The notes below the pieces were generated by a model. It did not search any database and was not told where the DNA came from. It saw only the letters and a program-made list of their open reading frames with translations. Source: Streptomyces cucumeris (GTDB lineage Bacteria > Actinomycetota > Actinomycetes > Streptomycetales > Streptomycetaceae). From it: a DNA stretch of 64,000 bases. The translations under genes and the position numbers were made by a program. This document shows, one piece after another, positions 41,890-50,184 of the stretch. Every line of letters begins with the position of its first letter. Positions within the stretch are counted from its first letter, which is position 1. The DNA lies in NCBI RefSeq assembly GCF_024295805.1, contig NZ_JANCLX010000017.1, forward strand, positions 117,278 to 181,277, given 5' to 3'.

Positions 41890-42489
41890 TCAGCCGTACC
41901 GGGTGAAATCCCCCGTGGTGATCTTCAATCCGAGTGCCGTCAGCTCGATGTCCTCGCCGTACAACCCGTGGAGGACTCCTTGATAGGCCCCTTCACGGGG
42001 CACGGTGTACAGGGTCCATGTGCCGTCCCGGGGGTCGACGATCAGATAGGTCGGCACGCCCGCGTCGGCGTACCAGCCGACCATGTCCCGGGTGTCCTTG
42101 GAGCTGTTGCCCTTGGAGACGACCTCGCAGACGAGCTCGACATCGCCGGGGTCGGCCAGCCATTCGTCCGACTCACCGAAGCCCGCGTCGCAGACCAGGA
42201 GATCAGGCGTCGCGTAGTCGTCCTTGTCCCCAGGCATCGACACGGATGCGACCTGGTACGACTCCAGGTGGTCCGGCAATGCCGGGTCGATCTGACGGAA
42301 AAGGGCGTTGATGATCCCGGCGTGCCTGCCACGCAGGGTCGGGGACATCATGAGAACTCCTCGGATGATCTCGGCACGCAGGCCACTGGCTTCCTCGGCT
42401 GCTTCGGCGGCCTTGCGAAGCGGGGTCATGCCGGGCTCCGGCGGAGTGAGGCCCACGATGTCCTCTCTTCCGACAAGCGATGTCGTCAT
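41890..42489 (-). CDS. Uma2 family putative endonuclease
   Basis: 199 residues. The DUF820/Uma2 core is 'RAEIIRGVLMMSPTLRGRHAGIINALFRQID'. 'YATPDLLVCDAG', 'VELVCEVVSKGNSSKDTRDMVGWYADAGVPTYLIVDPRDGTWTLY' follows, with the PD-(D/E)xK-like residues D (PDLL), E (LVCEVVS) and K (SKG). The family is common and often multi-copy in Streptomyces; its biological role is unproved. It is a single gene convergent with argS. Confidence 0.88.
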   Translation of the reverse strand: MTTSLVGREDIVGLTPPEPGMTPLRKAAEAAEEASGLRAEIIRGVLMMSPTLRGRHAGIINALFRQIDPALPDHLESYQVASVSMPGDKDDYATPDLLVCDAGFGESDEWLADPGDVELVCEVVSKGNSSKDTRDMVGWYADAGVPTYLIVDPRDGTWTLYTVPREGAYQGVLHGLYGEDIELTALGLKITTGDFTRYG

Positions 42490-42589
42490 GGTGTATTCCC
42501 TTGCGATACGAAATTCTAGCCGCGGGAGCGGCCGCCATCCCGTGACCGTGGCAGTCCCCCGCCGCCCGTGTCAGCCAAGGCGCCGGAGG

Positions 42590-44122
42590 TCACCGCATCG
42601 AGCTAACGGGGCCCTGACCGGGGACGGCTGGGCAGGTGATGTCCCCGGCCGGTCGCTCACCGGTCAGCAGGAAATCGGTCACCCGGCGGTCCGCACAGGC
42701 ACTGCCGCCTCCCCCCGTGTAGGCCGCGCCGTGGCCCATCGCGTCCACGCTGACCATCCGCGCCCGGTCGCCATAGGCGCGCCGCAGCTTCAGGGCCTCG
42801 CGGTACGGGGTGGCCACATCGCGCTTGTTCTGCACCAGCAGGACGTTCGACGGGCCCTGGTCGGTGATCCGCACCGGCTTGTCACGTGGGGCGTCGTGCC
42901 AGAACGCGCACGCCGAGACGTTCACCGGCATCCCGGCGGTCAGCGGGTGGCTCTTGCGGCTCGCGGCGACATCGCGCGCGTAGCCGGGCAGGGACCGCGG
43001 CCACTCCACGTCGTTGCAGAGGGTCGCCAGGGACACCGCCGCGATGTCCTGACCGGGGTCGGGCGGGATCGCGCCGGGCACCTTGCCCGCGTCCGCGTCC
43101 ACGATCAGCCGGGCCAGGCCCTCGAAGTTGTTCCGGGAGAACAGGGCGGTGAGCACGCTCTGGCGGAACACATTGCCGTTCAGCTCCGGCGGGTTGGCGC
43201 CGGGCCACGCCAGCGGCTTCGCGTCCAGCCGGTCGGCCAGGTCCAGGACCCGGCGGCGCACCCCGGCGGGGGTCCCGGCGAGCCGGACCGGGCTGTCGGG
43301 GGCAGAGGCCCACGCGGCGAAGTCCGGGAAGGTGTCCTCCACGCCGACGGCGTAGTTGGCGAGCCAGCCGCGCCCCACCCGCTCCGGGTCCGGGTTGTCA
43401 TTGCTGTCCAGCACCCAGCGGTCGGTGCGCTCGGGGAACATCTGCGCGTACACCGACCCCGCGTACGTTCCGTAGGAGGTGCCCCACGCCGACAGCTTCC
43501 GCTCCCCGAGCGCCCGGCGGATGCTGTCGATGTCCCGCGCCTCGTTGACGGTGCTGAGGCTGCGCACCAACGCACCACCGTTGCGGGCGCAACGGTCGGC
43601 GATACGGCGTCCCGTGGTCACGTTCCGCGCGATGCTCCCGTCGGCGGCGGGCCAGGGGCGCGCGGCGGTCAGCGACAGATCGGCGGTGGACAGCCCGCAG
43701 TCGGCCCGGGTGGACGCGCCCAGGCCGCGCGGATCGAAGCTGACGAGGTCGTAGGCGTCCCGTACCGACTGCGGCAGCCGCTTGCCGTACGTGGTGGGCC
43801 GGTCCAGGCCCGGCGCCCCCGGGCCGCCCGGAATCAGCAGCAGGACACCCCGGCGCTCATGCGGCCGTTCACTGGCGATCCGCGAGACGGCGAGGGAGAT
43901 CCGCTTCCCGTCGGGGTCGCGGTGGTCCAGCGGTACCTTCAGCGTCGCGCACTCCTGGCGCGGATCGGATGAAGTGCCCGGACAGGGCCCCCAGTCGAGC
44001 GGCCGGCCGGCGGCGGAGGGGTCGCCGACGGCCGCGTCGGCACCGGAGACGGTGGTGAGCACCGCGGCCGTGGCGGCGGTGGCGAGGGCGAGCGCGGTGG
44101 TCCTGGCGGAGAGGGTTCGCAT
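42590..44122 (-). CDS. Secreted alpha/beta hydrolase (S33 tripeptidyl aminopeptidase-like)
   Basis: 510 residues from ATG 44122, with an Ala-rich signal peptide ending in 'GADAAVG'. The catalytic nucleophile lies in GTSYGT, with an oxyanion region 'LLLIPGGPGAPGLD' and 'VSFDPRGLGAS'. The acid and histidine are within 'NKRDVATPYREALKLR' and 'VDAMGHGAAYTGGG'. It resembles the SlpD/E, tripeptidyl aminopeptidase family of Streptomyces, which trims peptides outside the cell. Cys residues near the ends suggest disulfides. The frame is open 150 bp further upstream, but without similarity. Confidence 0.88.
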   Translation of the reverse strand: MRTLSARTTALALATAATAAVLTTVSGADAAVGDPSAAGRPLDWGPCPGTSSDPRQECATLKVPLDHRDPDGKRISLAVSRIASERPHERRGVLLLIPGGPGAPGLDRPTTYGKRLPQSVRDAYDLVSFDPRGLGASTRADCGLSTADLSLTAARPWPAADGSIARNVTTGRRIADRCARNGGALVRSLSTVNEARDIDSIRRALGERKLSAWGTSYGTYAGSVYAQMFPERTDRWVLDSNDNPDPERVGRGWLANYAVGVEDTFPDFAAWASAPDSPVRLAGTPAGVRRRVLDLADRLDAKPLAWPGANPPELNGNVFRQSVLTALFSRNNFEGLARLIVDADAGKVPGAIPPDPGQDIAAVSLATLCNDVEWPRSLPGYARDVAASRKSHPLTAGMPVNVSACAFWHDAPRDKPVRITDQGPSNVLLVQNKRDVATPYREALKLRRAYGDRARMVSVDAMGHGAAYTGGGGSACADRRVTDFLLTGERPAGDITCPAVPGQGPVSSMR

Positions 44123-44339
44123 GACGTCGAGCCTCGTGGAACCGGGCCGACGATCCCATCCGGCCACCCGGCGGACGCCCTTGGGGGCTAACCCCCGCCA
44201 CTCCGTCCACCGGTCGGCGTACTCTGGCCGGAACGCGATCGTCCTCTTTGCGACAGTTTCCGTCATGGGCACAACCTCGGACGGCTACGGTCCGTCAAAC
44301 CCCTTGTACATCCCTTGTCCACTCTCATGGGGGTTCGAT

Positions 44340-44921
44340 ATGCGACGGTGGGGGACCGCGCTCGCGGCGATGGCGCTGGCGGGAGCAGGACTGGCGACGA
44401 CGATGGGGACGGCGCACGCCGCCGCCAAGCCGTCGGCGGCGGCCGCCTGCGCCACCGGCTGGGGCAGCGGCGAGAAGAGCGCGCAGACAGCGGCCTACAA
44501 GCCGCTGGAGAACATCAGGACCGGTCAGCACGAGTGCTTCGACCGCATGGTCTTCGACGTCAAGGGGGCCACGGCGGCCGACAAGCCCGGCTACCGGGTG
44601 AGTTACGTCGACACCCTCTACCAGGACGGTTCCGGTGAGGAGATCCCGGTCGGCGGCGGCGCCGTCCTGGAGATCCGGGTGGCCGCACCCAGCTACGACC
44701 CCGAGACCGGGGCCGAGGCGTACCCGGGCCGTGCCCGCAAGCCTCTTCCGGGTGTGAACCTGACGGGGTACAAGACCTTCAAGGACACCCGGTTCGGCGG
44801 CAGCTTCGAGGGCGACACCCAGGTCGGGCTGGGCGTGCGGGCCCGGCTTCCGTTCCGGGTGTTCCAGTCCGACGGCCACGTGATCGTGGACGTGGCGCAC
44901 TCCTGGAACGCGGTGCGCTGA
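44340..44921 (+). CDS. Secreted AMIN-like domain protein
   Basis: 193 residues from ATG 44340. The signal peptide ends in 'GTAHAAA'. The mature part contains 'CATGWGSGEKSAQTAAYKPLENIRTGQHECFDRMVFDV', 'GYRVSYVDTLYQDGSG' and 'FRVFQSDGHVIVDVAHSW', the actinobacterial AMIN-like secreted protein family. Two cysteines probably form a disulfide. The function is unknown; it is divergent from the S33 hydrolase gene. Confidence 0.82.
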   Translation: MRRWGTALAAMALAGAGLATTMGTAHAAAKPSAAAACATGWGSGEKSAQTAAYKPLENIRTGQHECFDRMVFDVKGATAADKPGYRVSYVDTLYQDGSGEEIPVGGGAVLEIRVAAPSYDPETGAEAYPGRARKPLPGVNLTGYKTFKDTRFGGSFEGDTQVGLGVRARLPFRVFQSDGHVIVDVAHSWNAVR

Positions 44922-44963
44922 CGCCGGACCGGCGGGGGCGGACCCGTGTCCGTCCCCGTCCCG

Positions 44964-44996
44964 CACGGGCCGGCCGCCGTGTCCGGCCGGCCCGTG
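44964..44996 (+). terminator. Terminator after the AMIN-like gene
   Basis: CACGGGCCGGCCG (44964-44976) pairs perfectly with CGGCCGGCCCGTG (44984-44996) around a 7-nt loop. Confidence 0.82.
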
Positions 44997-45043
44997 ACCG
45001 GCGCCCATGGCCCGTTCCCGGGCGCCGTAGCAGGATGGGGTGC

Positions 45044-45847
45044 ATGATCGAACCGGCAGATACCTCCATGGCCCCCCGCTCCGCGCCCCCCGGACTGCTC
45101 GACGGCAAGGTCGTCCTGATCACCGGCGCCGGACGGGGCATCGGCGCCGCCTCGGCCCGGCTCTTCGCCCGTGAGGGCGCCGCGGTGGTGCTGACCGCCC
45201 GCACCGAGTCCCAGCTCAAGGCCGTGACCGAGGAAGTGCGGGCGGCGGGTGGCACCGCCGACTACGTGTGCTGCGATCTGGCCGACACGACGGGTGTCCA
45301 GGCGGCCGTCGACCGGACCGTAGAAATACACGGCAGACTGGACGCCGCCTTCAACAACGCGGGCGCCGCCATTCCGCCCGCCCCGCTGGCCGATGTGACC
45401 GAGGCCGACTTCGACCTGATCACCACCGTCAGCCTCAAGGGCGTCTGGCGCTCCATGGCGGCCGAGATCAAGGCCATCCAGGCCACCGCGGGCCGCGGCG
45501 CCATCGTCAACAACTCCAGCGTCGGCAGCTTCCGCGGCAACGCCGCGCTGCCCGCGTACGGCGCGGTCAAGCGGGCCGTCAACAGCCTCACCGAGTCCGC
45601 CGCGATCACCTACGGACCGGAGGGCATCCGCGTCAACGCCGTCGCGCCCGGCACCACCATGACCGAGATGATCGAGGCGTGGGCCGAGCGTTCGCCCGGG
45701 GTCGTCGACCAGCTCAACGCCCGGACACCGCTGCGCCGCCCCGCCGAGCCGATCGAGGTCGCCGAGGCCGCGGCCTGGCTGCTCAGCGACCGCGCCTCCT
45801 ACGTCACCGGCGCGGTACTGCCGGTCGACGGCGGTATGCGAGCCTGA
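45044..45847 (+). CDS. Short-chain dehydrogenase/reductase
   Basis: 267 residues; ATG 45044 follows AGGA by 8 nt. TGAGRGIG (nucleotide binding), 'FNNAGAAIPP', Ser in 'NNSSVGSFRG', YGAVK (YxxxK) and 'VAPGTTMTEM' are classical SDR features. It ends in 'YVTGAVLPVDGGMRA', typical of the FabG-like branch. The substrate is unknown. A P-loop kinase gene follows 38 bp downstream and may be co-transcribed. Confidence 0.9.
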   Translation: MIEPADTSMAPRSAPPGLLDGKVVLITGAGRGIGAASARLFAREGAAVVLTARTESQLKAVTEEVRAAGGTADYVCCDLADTTGVQAAVDRTVEIHGRLDAAFNNAGAAIPPAPLADVTEADFDLITTVSLKGVWRSMAAEIKAIQATAGRGAIVNNSSVGSFRGNAALPAYGAVKRAVNSLTESAAITYGPEGIRVNAVAPGTTMTEMIEAWAERSPGVVDQLNARTPLRRPAEPIEVAEAAAWLLSDRASYVTGAVLPVDGGMRA

Positions 45848-45885
45848 ACCCCTACCGCTCGCACCCGTTGCCCGAAGGCGCCGCC

Positions 45886-46506
45886 ATGACCCCCCAGGAC
45901 CTGCTGGACCGCGCCGAGCGGCTGGCCGCCCCCGGCACCCGCCGACTGCTCGGCATCGCCGGGGCTCCCGGCGCCGGGAAGACCACCCTGGCCGGACGGC
46001 TGGTGGACGCGCTCGGCCCGGAGCGGGCCGTCCTGGTCCCGATGGACGGCTTCCACCTGGCCGACGCGGAACTGCGCAGACTCGGCCTCTTGGACCGCAA
46101 GGGCGCCCCCGAGACCTTCGATCCGTACGGCTACACCGCACTGCTGCGGCGGCTGCGCGCGCCCCGGTCCGGGGAGACGGTGTACGCGCCGGGGTTCGAC
46201 CGCGAGCTGGAACAGCCGCTGGCGGGCGCGGTGCCGGTGGCACCCGAGGTGCCACTGGTGATCACCGAGGGGAACTACCTGCTGCTCGACGAGGGACCGT
46301 GGCGTCCGGTGCGCGCACTGCTGGACGAGACCTGGTGGATCGAGCTGGACGGCGAGGAGCGGATGCGCAGGCTGATCGACCGCCATGAGCGGTTCGGCAA
46401 ACCGCGGCCGGAGGCCGAGCGGTTCGTGCTCCGCTCCGACGAGGCCAACGCCCGCCGGGTGGCACCCGGGCGGGCGGTGGCCGATCTCGTGGTCAGGGGC
46501 GGATGA
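45886..46506 (+). CDS. P-loop nucleoside/nucleotide kinase family protein
   Basis: 206 residues. The Walker A is GAPGAGKTT, 'VPMDGFHLAD' is the substrate region, 'VITEGNYLLL' is the Walker B-like motif and 'IDRHERFGKPRPEAERFVL' the lid. It resembles the uridine kinase/pantothenate kinase-type superfamily of small-molecule kinases; the substrate is undetermined. GAAGG precedes the ATG at 45886. It converges with hemB. Confidence 0.85.
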   Translation: MTPQDLLDRAERLAAPGTRRLLGIAGAPGAGKTTLAGRLVDALGPERAVLVPMDGFHLADAELRRLGLLDRKGAPETFDPYGYTALLRRLRAPRSGETVYAPGFDRELEQPLAGAVPVAPEVPLVITEGNYLLLDEGPWRPVRALLDETWWIELDGEERMRRLIDRHERFGKPRPEAERFVLRSDEANARRVAPGRAVADLVVRGG

Positions 46507-46523
46507 CCGGCCCCGGCCCGGGG

Positions 46524-47528
46524 TTACTCCCCGCGGTTCAGCCGCTGGGCGGCCTCGGTGGCCCAGTAGGTGAGGATCATCCCGGCGCCCGCGCGCCGCA
46601 CGGACGTCAGGGTCTCCGTGATCGCCCGGTCGCGGTCGATCCAGCCGTTGGCCGCGGCCGCCTCGACCATCGCGTACTCACCGGAGATCTGGTACGCCGC
46701 CACCGGTACGTCCACCGCGTCGGCGATCCGCCGCAGGATGTCCAGGTAGGGCAGCGCGGGCTTCACCATGACCATGTCCGCGCCCTCGGCGAGGTCCAGC
46801 TCCAGTTCCCGCAGCGCCTCACGGGCGTTGGGGGTGTCCTGCTGGTAGGTCTTGCGGTCGCCCTTGAGCGAGGAGCCGACCGCCTCACGGAAGGGACCGT
46901 AGAAGGCGGAGGCGTACTTGGCGGTGTAGGCCAGGATCGAGACGTCCTGGTACCCGGCGCCGTCCAGGGCCTCGCGGACCACGCCGACCTGGCCGTCCAT
47001 CATCCCGCTGGGGCCCACCGTGTGGACGCCCGCGTCCGCCTGCACCCGCGCCATCTCGGCGTAGCGCTCCAGCGTGGCGTCGTTGTCCACCCGGCCCTCG
47101 GCGTCCAGGACACCGCAGTGGCCATGGTCGGTGTGCTCGTCCAGGCACAGGTCCGACATGATCACCAGGTCGTCGCCGACCTCGGCCCGGACATCCCGGA
47201 TGGCGACCTGGAGGATGCCGTCCGGATCGGTGCCGGGCGTACCGACGGCGTCCTTCTTGGCCTCCTCCGGCACTCCGAACAGCATGATCCCGCCGATACC
47301 CGCCTCGACGGCCTCGGCGGCCGCCTTCCGCAGGGTCTCCCGGGTGTGCTGGACCACGCCCGGCATCGACGCCAGCGGCACCGGCTCGCTCACGCCCTCC
47401 CGCACGAACGCGGGCAGGATCAGCTCCGCCGGGTGCAGCCGGGTCTCGGCGACCATCCGCCGCATCGCCGGTGTGGTGCGCAGCCGACGCGGCCGCGCCC
47501 CCGGGAAACCGCCGTACCTGGCTGTCAC
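46524..47528 (-). CDS. hemB: Delta-aminolevulinic acid dehydratase (porphobilinogen synthase)
   Basis: 334 residues. The Schiff-base lysines are in 'AYTAKYASAFYGPFREA' and 'MVMVKPALPYLD'. The metal segment 'DLCLDEHTDHGHCG' has two of the three cysteines of the Zn-type site (the middle one is Asp), an intermediate form known in actinobacteria. It condenses two aminolevulinates to porphobilinogen. The GTG start overlaps the hemD stop by 4 bp, so it is the last gene of the rex-hem operon. Confidence 0.95.
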   Translation of the reverse strand: MTARYGGFPGARPRRLRTTPAMRRMVAETRLHPAELILPAFVREGVSEPVPLASMPGVVQHTRETLRKAAAEAVEAGIGGIMLFGVPEEAKKDAVGTPGTDPDGILQVAIRDVRAEVGDDLVIMSDLCLDEHTDHGHCGVLDAEGRVDNDATLERYAEMARVQADAGVHTVGPSGMMDGQVGVVREALDGAGYQDVSILAYTAKYASAFYGPFREAVGSSLKGDRKTYQQDTPNAREALRELELDLAEGADMVMVKPALPYLDILRRIADAVDVPVAAYQISGEYAMVEAAAANGWIDRDRAITETLTSVRRAGAGMILTYWATEAAQRLNRGE

Positions 47529-49189
47529 GAGCGTGCCCTCCTCCTCGATCCCGGCCGCCGCTCGCTGGGGCGGGTGACCGGATCCCCGTTCTCGATCGCG
47601 GCCTGGCGCCGCGCGGTCCCGAAGTCCGCGAGCGCCTCGGCCAGCTTGAGCACCGAGGGCTCGGGCGACAGGACGTCCACCCGCAGACCGTGCTCCTCCG
47701 CGGTCTTCGCGGTGGCCGGGCCGATACAGGCGATGACGGTGACGTTGTGCGGCTTGCCCGCGATGCCGACCAGGTTCCGCACGGTGGACGACGAGGTGAA
47801 CAGCACCGCGTCGAACCCGCCGCCCTTGATGGCCTCACGGGTCTCGGCCGGCGGCGGCGAGGCGCGCACGGTCCGGTACGCGGTGACGTCGTCGACCTCC
47901 CAGCCCAGTTCGATCAGTCCGGCGACCAGGGTCTCGGTGGCGATGTCGGCACGCGGCAGGAAGACGCGGTCGATCGGGTCGAAGACCGGGTCGTAGGGCG
48001 GCCAGTCCTCCAGCAGCCCGGCCGCGGACTGCTCACCGCTGGGCACCAGATCCGGCTTGACGCCGAACTCGATCAGCGACTTGGCGGTCTGCTCACCGAC
48101 GGCCGCGACCTTGATCCCGGCGAACGCGCGGGCGTCGAGCCCGTACTCCTCGAACTTCTCGCGCACCGCCTTGACCGCGTTGACCGAGGTGAAGGCGATC
48201 CACTCGTAGCGCCCGGTGACCAGGCCCTTGACCGCGCGCTCCATCTGCTGCGGGGTGCGCGGCGGTTCGACGGCGATGGTCGGCACCTCACTGGGCACCG
48301 CGCCATAGCTGCGCAGCTGGTCGGAGAGCGAGGCGGCCTGCTCCTTGGTCCGCGGGACCAGGACCTTCCAGCCGAACAGCGGCTTGGACTCGAACCAGGA
48401 GAGCTGGTCGCGCCGTTCGGCCGCGCCCCCCTCGCCCACCACGGCTATCACCGGCTGGGCGCCCTGCGGCGAGGGCAGCACCTTGGCGGACTTCAGCACC
48501 TGGGCGATGGACCCGAGGGTCGCCGTCCAGGTCCGCTGGCGGGTGGTGGTGCCCGCGACGGTCACGGTCAGCGGGGTGTCCGGCTTGCGGCCGGCGGCCA
48601 CCAGCTCCCCGGCCGCGGCGGCGACGGTCTCCAGGGTGGCGGAGACCACGGCGGTGGCGTCGGAGGAGCCGACCTCGCTCCAGCAGCGCTCGTCCGCGGT
48701 CCGCGCGTCCACGAAGCGGACGTCGGCGTTCTCGGCGTCCCGCAGCGGCACACCCGCGTAGGCGGGTACGCCCACCGCGGCGGCGATGCCCGGCACCACC
48801 TCGAAGACGATGCCCTCGGCGGCGCAGGCGAGCATCTCGTCGGCGGCGTACCCGTCGAGACCGGGGTCGCCCGCGACGGCGCGGACGACCCGCTTGCCGC
48901 CGCGCGCGGCCGACATGACAAGATTGGCGGTGTCCCGGAGTACCGGAACATCAGCGGCGCTTGACGAACCGTCAGCGTCCATCTGCTGCGGAGTGCCCTG
49001 CACATCCGCGGCCACCCCCGGCCTGACGTGTGCGCGCACCACTTCGAGCACATCAGGGTCGGCGATCAGTACGTCGGCGGTGGCAAGTGCCTCCACGGCG
49101 CGCAGCGTCAGCAGGCCCGGGTCACCGGGTCCTGCGCCGAGGAAGGTGACCTGCCCGCAGCCGGGGTGGTTCGGGGCGGTGGGGTTCAA
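47525..49189 (-). CDS. hemD: Bifunctional uroporphyrinogen-III methyltransferase-like/uroporphyrinogen-III synthase
   Basis: 554 residues. Residues 12-250 form a SUMT-like (CobA) domain beginning 'VTFLGAGPGDPGLLTLRAVEAL'; its SAM motifs are eroded (see findings). The C-terminal ~260 residues are a uroporphyrinogen-III synthase domain ('GWKVLVPRTKEQAASLSDQLRSYGA', 'WIAFTSVNAVKAVREKF', 'VLFTSSSTVRNLVG'), the step after HemC. Arg/Ser-rich C-terminal tail. It overlaps hemC and hemB by 4 bp each. Confidence 0.92.
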   Translation of the reverse strand: MNPTAPNHPGCGQVTFLGAGPGDPGLLTLRAVEALATADVLIADPDVLEVVRAHVRPGVAADVQGTPQQMDADGSSSAADVPVLRDTANLVMSAARGGKRVVRAVAGDPGLDGYAADEMLACAAEGIVFEVVPGIAAAVGVPAYAGVPLRDAENADVRFVDARTADERCWSEVGSSDATAVVSATLETVAAAAGELVAAGRKPDTPLTVTVAGTTTRQRTWTATLGSIAQVLKSAKVLPSPQGAQPVIAVVGEGGAAERRDQLSWFESKPLFGWKVLVPRTKEQAASLSDQLRSYGAVPSEVPTIAVEPPRTPQQMERAVKGLVTGRYEWIAFTSVNAVKAVREKFEEYGLDARAFAGIKVAAVGEQTAKSLIEFGVKPDLVPSGEQSAAGLLEDWPPYDPVFDPIDRVFLPRADIATETLVAGLIELGWEVDDVTAYRTVRASPPPAETREAIKGGGFDAVLFTSSSTVRNLVGIAGKPHNVTVIACIGPATAKTAEEHGLRVDVLSPEPSVLKLAEALADFGTARRQAAIENGDPVTRPSERRPGSRRRARS

Positions 49190-50184
49190 AGTGCTCGCTC
49201 CCCCATAAGACCGGCCGCGCCCTTCGCGAGCATCTCGGTGGCGAGTTCGCGACCCATGATCTGAGCCTGCGACACGGCTTCACCAGGCGAAGCGGGTACG
49301 GGACCGGTGGTGGACAGCTGCACCAGCGCCGAGCCGTCGGTGGTGCCGACGACGCCGCGCAGGCGCATTTCGGTGACATCCTGAGCGTCGCCCAGCAGGT
49401 CGGCCAGCGCGCCCACAGGTGCGCTGCAACCGGCCTCCAGGGCGGCGAGCAGGGTTCGCTCGGCGGTCACGGCGGCCCGCGTGTGCGGGTCGTCGAGCTC
49501 GGCGAGCCGGGCAGCGAGGTCCGCGTCGGACGCGGCACATTCGACTGCCAGAGCCCCCTGGCCGGGGGCGGGCAAAATGTGGTCGGCGTCGAGGAGCTCG
49601 GTCGCCTCGCCGATCCGCCCCATGCGGATCAGACCGGCGGCAGCGAGCACCACGGCGTCCAGTTCCCCCGAACGCACATAGCCGATACGGGTGTCGACAT
49701 TGCCGCGGATCGGCACCGTCTCGATGTCGAGGCCGAACGCACGGGCCCATGCGTTGAGCTGGGCCGCGCGGCGGGGCGAGCCGGTGCCTATCCGGGCGCC
49801 CGCGGGGAGCTCGGCGAAGGTGAGCCCGTCACGGGCGATCAGCGCGTCGCGCGGGTCCTCGCGCCGCGGTATCGCGGCCAGCACCAGACCTTCGGGTTCG
49901 GCGGTCGGCAGGTCCTTCAGCGAGTGCACCGCGAAGTCGATCTCACCGCGCAGCAGCGCCTCGCGCAGCGCGGAGACGAATACGCCGGTACCGCCGATCT
50001 GCGCGAGCTGCTCCCGCGAGGTGTCGCCGTAGGTGGTGATCTCGACCAGTTCGACGGGGCGTCCGGTCAGCTTGCGCACCGCGTCGGCGATCAGGCCGGA
50101 CTGGGCCATGGCCAGCTTGCTGCGACGGGTGCCCAGTCGCAGCGGCGCGGTGGAGGTGGCGGGGGTGGCAGGGGTGGCGCTCAT
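49186..50184 (-). CDS. hemC: Hydroxymethylbilane synthase (porphobilinogen deaminase)
   Basis: 332 residues. The dipyrromethane cofactor Cys is in 'LLAALEAGCSAPVGA'. 'LRLGTRRSKLAMAQSGLIAD', 'VHSLKDLPTAEPEGL' and 'RIGTGSPRRAAQL' are the conserved substrate and cofactor loops. It polymerises four porphobilinogens. Its ATG overlaps the hemA stop as ATGA. Confidence 0.95.
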   Translation of the reverse strand: MSATPATPATSTAPLRLGTRRSKLAMAQSGLIADAVRKLTGRPVELVEITTYGDTSREQLAQIGGTGVFVSALREALLRGEIDFAVHSLKDLPTAEPEGLVLAAIPRREDPRDALIARDGLTFAELPAGARIGTGSPRRAAQLNAWARAFGLDIETVPIRGNVDTRIGYVRSGELDAVVLAAAGLIRMGRIGEATELLDADHILPAPGQGALAVECAASDADLAARLAELDDPHTRAAVTAERTLLAALEAGCSAPVGALADLLGDAQDVTEMRLRGVVGTTDGSALVQLSTTGPVPASPGEAVSQAQIMGRELATEMLAKGAAGLMGERAL

